Source: Bacteroidota bacterium (GTDB lineage Bacteria > Bacteroidota > Bacteroidia > Cytophagales > Cytophagaceae). Taken from it: 64,000 nt of DNA. Each line of letters starts with the position of its first letter. The first letter of the stretch is position 1. Below the pieces are notes generated by a model, which saw nothing but the letters and a program-made list of their open reading frames with translations, was not told where the DNA came from and ran no database searches. The position numbers and the translations under genes are program-made. The DNA is taken from assembly GCA_023458555.1 (NCBI GenBank), contig JAEWYS010000014.1, positions 124,001 through 188,000 of the forward strand, written 5' to 3'. Below, one piece after another: positions 1 through 9,900 of this stretch.

Positions 1-458
1 TCCTGAAAGTCAGGCCCAGAGAAGACAGCTTTTTTCATACAAAAAACTATATGCAGCTGTGCAAAAACTTCTGTACGGAAGTGCTGGACAAAAAAGAACA
101 GGTTGAAAAAACCGATCAGATTGATTTTCTCAACCGCTCATCCGGTTTTTTCAGCAACAAAGAGACTTTTAATATCCGGGAGTTTGAAGAAGAAGTGATC
201 GCCGATCCTGAAATTATTGACAAGTTCAGAGGATTCAAAACTAATTTTCAAGAAAACAGTGATGTAAATATGTTTGATGAATTTGCTATTTCCAATCAGG
301 CAGTAAAAGGCACAAAAAGAGTATTCAAAAGTGTGCTGAAGCTGGATAAGAACTTTCATATCTATGTTCACGGCAACCGAAACCTCATCGAACGCGGATA
401 TGATGATCACCGTCAAATGCATTATTACAAGGTGTATTTTACCGAAGAGAGCTCATAA
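1..458 (+). CDS. Nucleoid-associated protein (NA37/NdpA-like), C-terminal part
   Basis: The gene enters from the left edge; the open frame runs from base 3 without an upstream stop. About 151 C-terminal residues are visible. They match, from memory, the end of the Bacteroidota nucleoid-associated protein family (NA37, about 350 residues), including the stretch RVFKSVLKLDKNFHIYVHGN followed by a tail ending HYYKVYF. Members are cytoplasmic and thought to bind the chromosome; a detailed role in this phylum is not established. The first in-frame ATG here (base 51) is internal, not the start. The gene stands alone on its strand: the next gene is on the opposite strand after about 190 bases in which nothing was recognised. 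Confidence 0.8.
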   Translation, partial: LKVRPREDSFFHTKNYMQLCKNFCTEVLDKKEQVEKTDQIDFLNRSSGFFSNKETFNIREFEEEVIADPEIIDKFRGFKTNFQENSDVNMFDEFAISNQAVKGTKRVFKSVLKLDKNFHIYVHGNRNLIERGYDDHRQMHYYKVYFTEESS

Positions 459-651
459 ACGATGCAGCTTTCAACCGGGTGCAACAAAAAGCCTAAAGCT
501 CAAAGATCAGCTAGTTGTCATACAGCAGAAACTGAATCTATTCTCTATTTCCATATCCTCTGACAAACTACAACCGCAGACCCGGCAACAGTTCTCCAGC
601 CGTAATCCCATCGGGCCTGCGGATTGTAAATTACGCTGACAGCCCGGAATT

Positions 652-867
652 CTACTTTTTAACAGAATTGCGTGTTACAGCAAGTTCTTTTTTCCTGTTT
701 TTACTGGCTGTTCGTACCTCTTTTTTACGATGTTTTTTCTGGCTTTCGATAATAGTCTTAGCCTGTTTATAATTAAAGTTTTCGCTCCGGCCGGTTACTG
801 GTACTGTAACCGGATTGCAGGCTGTAATAAGACAGATTATTCCGAAACAAGTTAACCAAGCTTTCAT
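652..867 (-). CDS. Small basic lipoprotein, unknown function
   Basis: A 71-residue protein with a short lipoprotein signal: a hydrophobic N-terminus ending in LITAC, so Cys17 would be lipidated after cleavage. The mature part is strongly basic, rich in Lys and Arg (KKHRKKEV, KNRKKEL), and has no recognised domain. Such short basic lipoproteins are common and poorly studied in Bacteroidota. The well-formed lipobox supports a real gene; the small size and lack of a recognised family keep the confidence moderate. The spacer of about 235 bases to the next gene contains that gene's promoter. Confidence 0.5.
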   Translation of the reverse strand: MKAWLTCFGIICLITACNPVTVPVTGRSENFNYKQAKTIIESQKKHRKKEVRTASKNRKKELAVTRNSVKK

Positions 868-1051
868 AGTGGCAGGGGTTTTTGATGACTAATTTCAGAC
901 CATATTCTCCCCATTTTATACGCAGTATAGCAGAAAGCGGTTTTTCATATATTGTATTTTTCCAATCAACTATAGAACAAATAGTATATAAAAATTAAAA
1001 TAATCCTATAAAATCATAAATAACAAACATAATAAAGGATAAAATTCCGGA

Positions 1052-1081
1052 TTGTCAGATATATTTTTTTAGTTAACTTTG
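1052..1081 (+). promoter_or_regulatory. Bacteroidota-type promoter
   Basis: TTG at 1052-1054, a 19-base spacer, then TAACTTTG at 1074-1081. This is an exact fit to the Bacteroidota primary sigma consensus (TTG at -33, TAnnTTTG at -7). It lies 24 bases before the ATG of the lipoprotein gene at 1105. Confidence 0.75.
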
Positions 1082-1104
1082 CATCTAATAATCCAATTTT
1101 AAAC

Positions 1105-1488
1105 ATGAAAAAATTATTTATTCTGTTTGCAGCAGTAGGATTTTTTAATTCCTGCAAAGACAAAAGAGAAATACAGGAATACGAGCCGGTATTTGACAAT
1201 TATGCAAAAGTAGTTCGTATTACCGAAGTCAGCCGCGATTTTATTACTGTAAAAAACAATACCGGCGTTCCGGCGGATCTGCGGGAATATAAATATTCCA
1301 ATGGCGATACGACTGCCAGAGTTGCAGGCAAAAGCACCGTAATTCAGCACCAGGCTTCCTATACCTTTACCACTGCTATGCCTCTTGATTTCACAAGAGA
1401 TACCATCTCTCTGTTCAAAAACGATTTTGCCACATTGCAAGATACCCTGGCAGACCAGTTTTTCCCGGTTGGTGTAAACGGATTCTGA
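1105..1488 (+). CDS. Lipoprotein with a lamin-tail-like domain
   Basis: A 127-residue protein with a lipoprotein signal (MKKLFILF, then FFNSC with Cys17 as the lipidation site). The mature region has the pattern of a lamin-tail (LTD) beta-sandwich: an ITEVSRDFITVKNNTG strand pair, a polar central part and a late RDTISLFKND strand. LTD domains in bacteria occur in surface and secreted proteins and usually mediate binding rather than catalysis. It would sit on a membrane surface. A consensus promoter lies just upstream, so it is probably monocistronic. The LTD assignment is by pattern only; the substrate or partner is unknown. Confidence 0.6.
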   Translation: MKKLFILFAAVGFFNSCKDKREIQEYEPVFDNYAKVVRITEVSRDFITVKNNTGVPADLREYKYSNGDTTARVAGKSTVIQHQASYTFTTAMPLDFTRDTISLFKNDFATLQDTLADQFFPVGVNGF

Positions 1489-1520
1489 TCAGACCGCCAT
1501 GTATTTTCGGTTTACCCTGA

Positions 1521-1564
1521 ACGCTAAAAGTTTTCCACAGTTTTTTGTGAAGAACTTTTAGCGT
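1521..1564. other. 44-base near-perfect hairpin
   Basis: A 12-base perfect inverted repeat (1521-1532 with 1553-1564, arm ACGCTAAAAGTT) continues inward with one mismatch to a T-rich loop, so almost all 44 bases can pair. No T-run follows on either strand, so it is not a standard terminator. It lies between the lipoprotein gene and the MBL/parAB block. An RNA-stability element, a protein binding site or a repeat-element relic are all possible. Confidence 0.6.
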
Positions 1565-1672
1565 ACCTTCGCTCAAATATCCGTTGACGTCCCGAATTTT
1601 CCTTTCATTTTAATAGTATATTTGTTAATTCTGTATTGAATCATTTACAACTTTTCAAATAGTAAACAGAAT

Positions 1673-2353
1673 ATGGAAATCACTTATTACGGACATTCTT
1701 GTTTTCAGATCAATACAGGCGGCTTTAAACTTTTGTTTGATCCTTTCATCAGCCCCAACGAGCTTGCCGCCCACATTGATGTTTCATCTATTGAGGCAGA
1801 CTTCATTCTGCTCAGTCATGGTCATGCCGATCATGTAGCAGATGCGGAGGAAATAGCCAAAAGAACCGGCGCTGAAATCATCAGTTCCTTTGAAATTGCA
1901 ACATGGTATGAAAACAAAGGTCTGAAAAAGACGCATTCCATGAATGTCGGCGGAAAATGGAAATTTCCTTTCGGCCTGGTTAAAATGGTCAATGCGATTC
2001 ATTCCAATAGTCTGCCTGACGGTTCCTATGGCGGAACCGCTTCCGGTTTCGTAGTTGATACAGGAAAGGAAGTATTTTATTATTCCGGTGATACTGCTTT
2101 ATTTTCCGATATGAAGCTTATAGCCGAACAATATACGCTTGATTTTGCGTTTCTCTGTATCGGAGACAACTATACCATGGACATAAACGAAGCCATTACA
2201 GCAGCCGACTTTGTTCAGGCAAATAAAATCATAGGCATGCATTACGACACCTTTCCATGGATAAAAATAGACAAGGAAAAAGTACTGCACACAGCCAAAG
2301 AAGCCGGTAAGGAGCTTGTCCTGATGAAGATCGGGGAGACAATAAAACACTAA
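1673..2353 (+). CDS. Metallo-beta-lactamase fold hydrolase, UPF0173 family
   Basis: A 226-residue cytoplasmic protein of full family length (UPF0173, YtkL-like). The metal-binding motif SHGHADHV lies near residue 47, and later metal ligands are visible in YSGDTALF and GMHYDTFPW. Members are metal-dependent hydrolases of unknown physiological substrate. The start is preceded by TATATTTG at 1617-1624, a good -7 element with no convincing -33 partner. It ends 9 bases before parA, so the two may be cotranscribed; this adjacency hints at a housekeeping role but does not show one. Confidence 0.9.
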   Translation: MEITYYGHSCFQINTGGFKLLFDPFISPNELAAHIDVSSIEADFILLSHGHADHVADAEEIAKRTGAEIISSFEIATWYENKGLKKTHSMNVGGKWKFPFGLVKMVNAIHSNSLPDGSYGGTASGFVVDTGKEVFYYSGDTALFSDMKLIAEQYTLDFAFLCIGDNYTMDINEAITAADFVQANKIIGMHYDTFPWIKIDKEKVLHTAKEAGKELVLMKIGETIKH

Positions 2354-2362
2354 TTAAATACC

Positions 2363-3142
2363 ATGAACAAGATAATCGCCATTGCAAATCAAAAAGGCGG
2401 TGTGGGCAAAACCACCACAGCAATTAACCTTGCTGCCAGTCTGGCAGCTCTGGAATACAGAACGCTGCTTGTCGATGCGGATCCTCAGGCCAACTCCACT
2501 TCAGGACTGGGTTTCAATCCCAAAACCGTTGAAAACAGCATCTATGAGTGTATGGTAGACGATGTTGATATTGACAGCCTGATTCTGAAAACAGATATTG
2601 ATTATCTTGACCTGATACCGTCCCATATCAATCTTGTCGGAGCCGAAGTAGAGCTGATAAATCAGATAAGCCGCGACGAAAAAATGAAAGTAAAGCTTGA
2701 TCAGGTAAAAGACCGGTATGATTTCATTATTATCGATTGTTCGCCTTCCCTGGGTCTGATAACAGTCAATGCACTTGTTGCCGCTCATTCGGTTCTTATT
2801 CCTGTTCAGTGCGAATACTTTGCACTTGAAGGACTTGGCAAGCTTCTTCATACTATCAAAATTATTCAGTCCAGGCTCAACACCAGTCTCCAGATTGAGG
2901 GAATACTTCTCACCATGTATGATCTCCGTGTGCGGCTATCAAACCAGGTTGTCGAAGAAGTAAGGACCCATTTCCAGGATCTTGTTTTTGAAACAATTAT
3001 CCCGAGAAATATCCGGATCAGCGAATCTCCAAGCTTTGGACTCCCGGTAATAGCTCATGACGCGGAAAGTAAGGGAGCGCTAAGCTATATAAGCCTTGCG
3101 CATGAGATTCTTGAGAAAAATGGAATTGGTGTAAGCAAATAA
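2363..3142 (+). CDS. parA: Chromosome partitioning ATPase ParA (Soj)
   Basis: ParA/Soj drives segregation of the replication-origin region by ATP-dependent dimerisation on DNA, responding to ParB bound at parS. The 259-residue protein has the deviant Walker A motif KGGVGKTT at residues 11-18, the DADPQANST motif near residue 40 and the IIIDCSPSLG motif near residue 125. There is no long N-terminal DNA-binding extension, which marks a chromosomal rather than plasmid ParA. parB follows after 50 bases, the usual pair. No parS palindrome was noticed in the window by eye. Confidence 0.97.
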   Translation: MNKIIAIANQKGGVGKTTTAINLAASLAALEYRTLLVDADPQANSTSGLGFNPKTVENSIYECMVDDVDIDSLILKTDIDYLDLIPSHINLVGAEVELINQISRDEKMKVKLDQVKDRYDFIIIDCSPSLGLITVNALVAAHSVLIPVQCEYFALEGLGKLLHTIKIIQSRLNTSLQIEGILLTMYDLRVRLSNQVVEEVRTHFQDLVFETIIPRNIRISESPSFGLPVIAHDAESKGALSYISLAHEILEKNGIGVSK

Positions 3143-3192
3143 ACAAATAGATATCTTTTATTACCTTCAGGTACAGATCCCTGCTTTAAAAA

Positions 3193-4083
3193 ATGAGTAA
3201 AAACTTGAAAAGAAATGCCCTTGGACGAGGACTGGGTGCGCTGCTGAATGACTCCGAAAGTGTATCATCTCCCGCAGAAGTTGTAACCGTAGTAAATAAC
3301 ATCAATGAAATTCCTGTTGATGCCATTGAAACAAACCCATTTCAGCCAAGAACCGTTTTTGACGAGGATGCCTTAAATGAACTGGCTGACTCTATTAAGG
3401 TACAGGGCATCATACAACCAATCACAGTAAGACGCCTTAACGAGCAAACCTACCAGCTTATCAGCGGAGAAAGAAGGTTTCAGGCATCAAAAAGAGCCGG
3501 ATTAACCACTATTCCTGCTTATATACGCACTGCTGATGATCAGCAGATGCTTGAAATGGCCCTGATCGAAAATATTCAGCGTGAAAATCTTAATGCGCTC
3601 GAAATTGCGATGAGCTACCAGCGCCTGATAAGCGAATGTAGTCTGAAACAGGAAGAGCTGGGGGACAGAGTAGGTAAAAATCGTTCGACGGTAACCAACT
3701 ACCTGCGCCTGCTCAAACTGCCCCCCGATATTCAGGCGGGATTAAGAGACAACCGGATTTCAATGGGGCATGCCCGTGCACTTATATCGATAGAACGGGT
3801 AGACGATCAGCTGGCTGTCTATAAAAAGGTTCTTGAAGGAGAATTATCCGTGCGGAAAACAGAAGAGCTGGTCAGACAGCTTGAGAACTCAAAAGTTAAG
3901 GCGCCTAAGGACGTTGTAGTATCTCCGCTTTCAAAAGAGATTCAACAATTGCAGTCAAAGCTTACTACTCATTTTGGCACGAAAATAGTTATCAGGTCCG
4001 ATGAAAATACCAAAGGGGAGATAAAAATTCCGTTTGTATCCGGAGAAGATCTAAACAGGATACTTGAAATCCTGAATTTCTAA
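3193..4083 (+). CDS. parB: Chromosome partitioning protein ParB (Spo0J)
   Basis: ParB binds parS sites, loads onto DNA as a CTP-dependent clamp and stimulates ParA. The 296-residue protein has the basic N-terminal start with LGRGLGALL that interacts with ParA, the NPFQPR motif near residue 50, the CTP-binding GERRFQASK motif near residue 96, and a helix-turn-helix (ELGDRVGKNRSTVTNYLRLL) near residues 155-174. The C-terminal 60 residues form the dimerisation domain. Its stop codon overlaps the ATG of the next gene by one base, indicating translational coupling. Confidence 0.97.
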   Translation: MSKNLKRNALGRGLGALLNDSESVSSPAEVVTVVNNINEIPVDAIETNPFQPRTVFDEDALNELADSIKVQGIIQPITVRRLNEQTYQLISGERRFQASKRAGLTTIPAYIRTADDQQMLEMALIENIQRENLNALEIAMSYQRLISECSLKQEELGDRVGKNRSTVTNYLRLLKLPPDIQAGLRDNRISMGHARALISIERVDDQLAVYKKVLEGELSVRKTEELVRQLENSKVKAPKDVVVSPLSKEIQQLQSKLTTHFGTKIVIRSDENTKGEIKIPFVSGEDLNRILEILNF

Positions 4084-4688
4084 TGAAAAATTTATTTTTT
4101 TTACTTGTCATATTGTTATCCATCGGGAATCTGTCAGCACAAGAGACAGATTCTATGGCTATTCAGGAAAAGCAACAAGTAGAAGCAAAAGAAAAAAAAG
4201 AAATCCAGTCCCCTGCTGAACCCTGGCGCCCTTCTCCCAAAAAAGCCACGCTGCTTTCTACGGCGCTGCCAGGCCTCGGACAGATTTATGTAAAAAGCTA
4301 CTGGAAAGTACCGATTATATATGCAGCCGAAGGTGTACTGATTTATCTGATTATCCATAATAACCGACAGTTTCAGGAGTTCAAGGAAGCCTATCTTATC
4401 CGAAATGATCCCAACAGTACCGAGGTCGACAAGTTTTTTGACAATCCGTACTATCAAAATGCAGAACAGTTGAGAATTACCAGAGATGATTACCGGCGTA
4501 ACCGAGACCTGTCTATTGTAATCGCGGCATTTGTATATGGTATGCAAATTCTGGATGCAACGGTTGACGCACATTTAAAGGGCTTTAAAATAAGCAACGA
4601 CTTGTCAATGGAGATAAATCCTTTTTTTTATAAGTACAATACCCCTAACTTAGCATCCGGTATAACGCTGACATTCCGGTTCAGATAA
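4083..4688 (+). CDS. DUF5683 membrane protein
   Basis: A 201-residue exported or membrane protein with an N-terminal signal (MKNLFFLLVILLSIGNLSAQ), a charged linker, then the DUF5683 core: a hydrophobic helix around LSTALPGLGQIY, another around PIIYAAEGVLIYLIIH, and a third near IVIAAFVYGMQILDA. The end (ASGITLTFRFR) is typical of an outer-membrane strand. The gene starts inside the parB stop codon and is followed by dapB. This parB-DUF5683-dapB-lepB order recurs across Bacteroidota, which is the main reason to trust the call. The biochemical role is unknown. Confidence 0.85.
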   Translation: MKNLFFLLVILLSIGNLSAQETDSMAIQEKQQVEAKEKKEIQSPAEPWRPSPKKATLLSTALPGLGQIYVKSYWKVPIIYAAEGVLIYLIIHNNRQFQEFKEAYLIRNDPNSTEVDKFFDNPYYQNAEQLRITRDDYRRNRDLSIVIAAFVYGMQILDATVDAHLKGFKISNDLSMEINPFFYKYNTPNLASGITLTFRFR

Positions 4689-4732
4689 CCCGGAGTCAAT
4701 ATGTTGAATATTTAATTAACTTAAAGAATTAC

Positions 4733-5455
4733 ATGAAGATACTTATTCTGGGCTATGGTAAAATGGGTAAGACTATTGAACGAATTGCCCTGAACAGAAA
4801 CCATACAGTGCCCTATAAAATTGATCTGAATAATCAGGATACTCTGCAGGCTGTTACAAAAGAAGATGTAGATGTTGCTATAGAATTTTCCTCACCGGAA
4901 AGCGCCTATCAGAATATCCGCACCTGTCTGGAAAAAGGTATTCCGGTAGTAAGCGGAACCACCGGCTGGCTGGACAGAAAAAGTGAGATTGAGCAGCTGG
5001 CAAAAGAAACAGGCGGAGGCTTTTTCTATGCATCGAACTATAGCGTCGGAGTGAATCTGTTTTTTCATCTGAACAAAATACTGGCCAGAATTATGAATAA
5101 TTTTCCGGAATATACCGCAACTATGGAAGAAATTCACCATACCGAAAAGAAAGATGCTCCGAGTGGTACTGCCATAACACTGGCAGAAGGTATTCTGGAC
5201 AATCTGAACCGCAAGAAGAGCTGGGTAAATGCCGACACATCAAATAGTGACGAGCTCGCCATTATATCAAAAAGAATTGCAGATGTACCCGGAACCCATA
5301 TTATCGATTACTCCGGCAAAATTGATTCGATTGAAATCAAACACACCGCTCATTCCAGAGAAGGCTTCGCAGAAGGTGCTGTGGTTGCAGCAGAATGGCT
5401 TCGGGGTAAAAGCGGTGTTTTCGGAATGGATGATATGTTAAAAATAACCGTTTAA
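4733..5455 (+). CDS. dapB: 4-hydroxy-tetrahydrodipicolinate reductase
   Basis: DapB reduces the DapA product with NAD(P)H in the lysine and meso-diaminopimelate pathway, supplying peptidoglycan and lysine synthesis in the cytoplasm. The 240-residue protein has the N-terminal dinucleotide-binding GYGKMGKTI, the conserved EIHHTEKKDAPSGTA active-site segment near residue 130 (His pair and Lys as catalytic residues), and the C-terminal HTAHSREGFAEGAV. The length is slightly short compared with the E. coli enzyme (about 270), as is common in this phylum. It lies 44 bases after the DUF5683 gene and 4 bases before lepB. Confidence 0.95.
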   Translation: MKILILGYGKMGKTIERIALNRNHTVPYKIDLNNQDTLQAVTKEDVDVAIEFSSPESAYQNIRTCLEKGIPVVSGTTGWLDRKSEIEQLAKETGGGFFYASNYSVGVNLFFHLNKILARIMNNFPEYTATMEEIHHTEKKDAPSGTAITLAEGILDNLNRKKSWVNADTSNSDELAIISKRIADVPGTHIIDYSGKIDSIEIKHTAHSREGFAEGAVVAAEWLRGKSGVFGMDDMLKITV

Positions 5456-5459
5456 TGCT

Positions 5460-6890
5460 ATGACTACTTTTTTAATCATAGCCATTATACTGACCTATAT
5501 ATCCTGGGCCGGTGTTTATAAGTTATTCGAAAAAGCAGGGAAGCCGGGCTATCTGGCGCTGATTCCCGTTGTCAACTTTTATGTTTGGCTTCAGCTGACA
5601 GGGAAGCCGCTTTATCGTATAGCCCTGTTGTTCATTCCAATTGTCAATGTCTTTACCTACGCCTATATGAACGTTGATATGGCGCGTTCATTCGGCAGAG
5701 AAAGCCTGAAGGATCATACAATGGCAATTTTACTGCCTTTCATATTCTTTCCTTCCCTTGGTTTTTCCAAAGACAGTACCTATATCGGGCCTGCGTCTGA
5801 ACTGCCCAAGCCAGCCAAAAGTAAAAACCGTGAATGGGTAGAAGCCATTTCTTTTGCTGTCGTTGCAGCAACTCTGATACGCTGGTTATTGCTGGAAGCA
5901 TATACTATTCCAACACCCTCGATGGAGAATTCTCTTCTCGTCGGAGATTATCTCTTTGTAAGCAAGGTTCATTATGGGGCCCGCACTGTAAAAACACCTG
6001 TTCAGCTGCCTCTTACACACCAGACAATCTGGTTTACTTCTATTCCGTCCTATCTTGACTGGATACAAATACCTCAGAAACGGTTACCCGGTCTTTCAGA
6101 GGTAAAGCGGGGAGATGTGGTTGTATTTAATTATCCCGTCGAACTGGAACATCCGACTGATCTCAAAACAAACTATATAAAGCGTTGCGTTGCACAGGCC
6201 GGTGATTCTGTTGCAATCCGTAACAGAGAAGTATTTGTAAACGGACAGCCGACCGCATTTCCCGAAGGTATTCAATTTAACTATTTTGTTAAATTCAAAG
6301 GCAACAGCTATTCCAACAGAAAAGATCTTCTGAAACGTTTTCACAAGTTTCCGGAAAAAGACTTTTCAACCACTCAGCTATACCCTGACGGCATGGAAAT
6401 TTCTCTTCGCCCGGAAGAGGCTGAGCAAATCCGTCAGCTTTCCTATATTGAATCTGTGACGGTCAATGATGCCTATATGTCTCAGGTGGTGCTTTATCCT
6501 TTTTCATCCAGATACAGTGACTGGACGCAGGATAACTACGGCCCGTTATATATTCCCAAAAAAGGTGATGTGATAGAGATCACACGGGACAATCTGATCT
6601 TATATGAATCATTGATCAAATATTATGAGGGAAACAAAGATGTAGCTGTTTCCAAAAACAAAGATCAGCTGTTTATTGATGGTCAGGAAGTAAAACAATA
6701 TACAATAAAGCAGAACTATTATTTCATGATGGGAGACAATCGCCATAACTCCGCAGATTCCCGTTACTGGGGACTGGTTCCGGAAGATCATGTGGTTGGA
6801 AAGGCTGTCTTCGTATGGATGTCCATAGACAAATATGCAGATCTGCTGCATAAAATCCGCTGGAACCGTTTATTTACTGTAATTCGCTAA
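5460..6890 (+). CDS. lepB: Signal peptidase I
   Basis: Leader peptidase of the inner membrane that cleaves Sec and Tat signal peptides after export. The 476-residue protein begins with a hydrophobic block of several membrane segments (residues 1-100) resembling the DUF5684-type extension seen in Bacteroidota, then a further membrane helix (about 128-148). The catalytic Ser154 lies in PTPSMENSLL, the general-base Lys241 in NYIKRCVAQAGDS, and box E is MMGDNRHNSADSR near the end. An insert of about 150 residues between the catalytic boxes is usual for these long forms. It ends the parAB-dapB run, and a strong terminator follows. Confidence 0.95.
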   Translation: MTTFLIIAIILTYISWAGVYKLFEKAGKPGYLALIPVVNFYVWLQLTGKPLYRIALLFIPIVNVFTYAYMNVDMARSFGRESLKDHTMAILLPFIFFPSLGFSKDSTYIGPASELPKPAKSKNREWVEAISFAVVAATLIRWLLLEAYTIPTPSMENSLLVGDYLFVSKVHYGARTVKTPVQLPLTHQTIWFTSIPSYLDWIQIPQKRLPGLSEVKRGDVVVFNYPVELEHPTDLKTNYIKRCVAQAGDSVAIRNREVFVNGQPTAFPEGIQFNYFVKFKGNSYSNRKDLLKRFHKFPEKDFSTTQLYPDGMEISLRPEEAEQIRQLSYIESVTVNDAYMSQVVLYPFSSRYSDWTQDNYGPLYIPKKGDVIEITRDNLILYESLIKYYEGNKDVAVSKNKDQLFIDGQEVKQYTIKQNYYFMMGDNRHNSADSRYWGLVPEDHVVGKAVFVWMSIDKYADLLHKIRWNRLFTVIR

Positions 6891-6914
6891 AATCGGATTA
6901 TTAAAATTATTTTA

Positions 6915-6952
6915 AAATGAATGAGGCCAGATAAATCTGGCCTCATTCATTT
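6915..6952. terminator. Bidirectional terminator between lepB and the beta-helix gene
   Basis: An almost perfect hairpin centred on 6933: arm GAATGAGGCCAGAT (6919-6932) pairs with its complement ending at 6948, extended by A/T pairs to 6915-6952. Both flanking genes converge on it. Confidence 0.85.
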
Positions 6953-6982
6953 CTGCACTATAACAGATTCAGCTGTAAGCTG

Positions 6983-9900
6983 TCATTGTTTCAGAATAAT
7001 CACTTTCTGGAAATAATACTGATTGTCGCACCTTAGTCTTGCTATATAAATACCTGCAGCAATCGAGGAAAAATCCGCAGTGTCAAAAAGTCCCTCTCCT
7101 TTTAATGGCTGACAGGACGATGAAAACACTATATTTCCGTGAAAATCAATAAGATCCAGCACTGTTTCGGATAACGTGCTTTGCTTACCGGAAAAATGTA
7201 TCTGCACTACATCAGCAACCGGATTAGGGTACAGCCGAAACTGTTCGGGTTCGCCAGCAGTCGGTCTTTCATAGGAATCATAAACCAGCGTCTCAGGCAC
7301 TTCCCTCGCTCCCGTACTATATTGTCCGGCAATAATTTCAATAGCATTGATCTGCGGATTACCAATATTGCGTATGAACTCAATATTCAACGTTCCGTCA
7401 TTTACATAATTCATAAATGATTTGACCGTAGCTGCCAACTGTACATCCGCATATATGTCATAGTCCGTCAGGACCTGAGTATCTTCTATATTGACCGAAA
7501 AGATACGCTCTTCAACGGCTGATCCCTGAAATCCGCTTTTGGCCGCAAAATACAGCCGAACTTCATACCAGCCACTATCAACCGGAAAATTCCATTTAAT
7601 CGGACTGGCATACGATGGCTGATGACGTTGTCCGCCAAACAGGCTATCCGGCGCCCCGGTCGTATTCACTCCTGTCCAGCTCAGGCTTCCGGTAGTATAG
7701 TTTCCGCTGCCCGGAGCCAGATAGGCCGAGGGTGCCACCTGTACATCTCTCGCCCATGGTATAGGCATACCGGAAACCTGTACTCCTCCGCAGTTGATAC
7801 GATATACAACCTCATTCATAGCTAAGCCATAGACCTTTAGATAAACTTCATCTGTATCAGTCATATTATCATTATCCGTAACGGTCAGAGCAAAAAGATA
7901 CTCTCCCGGCAACAAATCAGACAGATCAAGTACCGCCGAATTTTCTCCGGACACGGTATATCCGGAAGGACCTGACAATTGCTGCCATTGATAGGATATA
8001 ATATGTCCGTCAGGATCCGAACCGCTTCCTGACAAAGAAACACTGCTAGCAGGATAATAAATGTTCTGATCTTCTCCGGCATCAGCAACCGGAGGCGCAC
8101 CATTAACTGTGACAATTATCTCCGTAGTATCTGTAGCAAAATGATTGTCAGTTACCACAAGCCTGAATGAATAAACACCTGCCTTGAGATTTTTGACAGT
8201 CAGGGTATTGGAATATGCGCCACTAAGCTGAGGACTTTCTGGAGCATTCAGCAGGATCCACTCATAAAATATCAGATGGCCAAAAGAATCCGGATCGTAG
8301 CTATCTCCTCCGTGCAATATAAGCGAATCAACCGGAAGCAAAACAGTAAAATCAGGACCGGCAACCGCTACCGGTCGCTGGTGTACCAGGACTTCAATAT
8401 CATCGTACGCTGTTTTTCCTTCATCATCTGTCACTGTCAGACGGAATACATACGTTCCCGACTGAAGCTCCGTAAGATAAAGCAAAGAGCTATCAAGCGT
8501 CGAATTATGATTATAGTGTACCGGACCGCTCAGTTTAGCCCAGCTATAAGAAACAGTTCCTCCATCCGGATCGTATCCTGCCCCTGAAAGCATAACTGCA
8601 TTGGTGGTAATGATCAGATCGGCACCCGCGTCTGCCACCGGATAAAGATCCTCCACCAGAAGAGAAACAAAAGCCGAATCTTTTCCGCCCTTGTCATCCG
8701 TTACGATAAGACGAAACGTATACAGGCCAAAGCTCATATTTTTAACCCAGACAGCATCACCGTCCGGATCCGGGATGAATACAGGATTGCCGGGACCTGA
8801 TTTTTTGCTCCATAGAAAGCTCTCTATTGTACCATCAGGATCATAGCTGCCTGAACCGGTCAGCCGGATTGAGTCCTGAGGGTAAGCAATACTTGCCGGA
8901 ATCGTATCAATAACAGCTACGGGAAGCTGGTTTTCAACCGAATCAGAAAGATATTCATACGCTCCGGCATCATATCCATTACCAGCCGGCCGGATTGAGT
9001 ACAGAAGATCATGAGCAAGCGACAAGCCAATACTACTGAGTGAAACACCACTGTCAACAGCCGCTGCATTACCAAGTAAACGATAGTTGTCAGTGGCCGG
9101 GTCTGCGAATAAGTCTTCTGCCTGAGCAATTGTTCCTGTATAATTGCCCTCCATAATCAGTGAATACTGCAAATAGATCGGCTGCCGGACTGCCGTTGGC
9201 TTTCCGGTCCCTGTCAATACAATATTATTATAGAAATATCCTGTATTGTTGTTGGGTGCTCTGAATTGAATAGCATAAGTACCCGGATCTACAATTGTAT
9301 TGTGATAGTAGTAAAATTTTTTACCTTCTTCGGCTGTCTGATGACCGCTGAATATTCCCAGCGTACCGCTTCGGACAATTTCATTGTTATAAACATATAT
9401 ATCTCCTATCCCTAAAACAATGATTGCAGTAGCTGTACCATCAATAATACGGTTATTATAGCACTTTCCGGCAAAACCGTTTCCAAGCTGTATACCGTTT
9501 GCCTGAAATTCTTCAAAAGGACTGGTGCCGTAATTCCTGATATAATTGTCATAAATTTCTACATTACCGTCCGGACATGCACCTACCTGTATTGCTTCAC
9601 TGGGTATATTGACAAGCCTGTTGCTGTAAATACGAATATCATCAATATCGTGGGAGCCGGGTAGCAGACTGTTACGTGCCCATTGTGTGCTCCCTATATA
9701 AATCCCTTCTCCCAGACGAATATCATGAATATAATTATGATGAAAATGAAGTCCCTCCATTTTCCAATATGCACTGCTGGTATCAACATTATTGGCAACA
9801 TCATCCTTCGCCATAATTCCGGCAAAACCGGTATTGGTGATTTCGACATGATCAATTTCTATGTGATGACTGCGCTCTTTCAGATTGATCCCGGCCAGCC

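Noticed and set aside
2363..4083. parS centromere sites near parAB
   Set aside because: No TGTTTCACGTGAAACA-like palindrome was noticed by eye around the genes; this is not a proof of absence and needs a motif scan.
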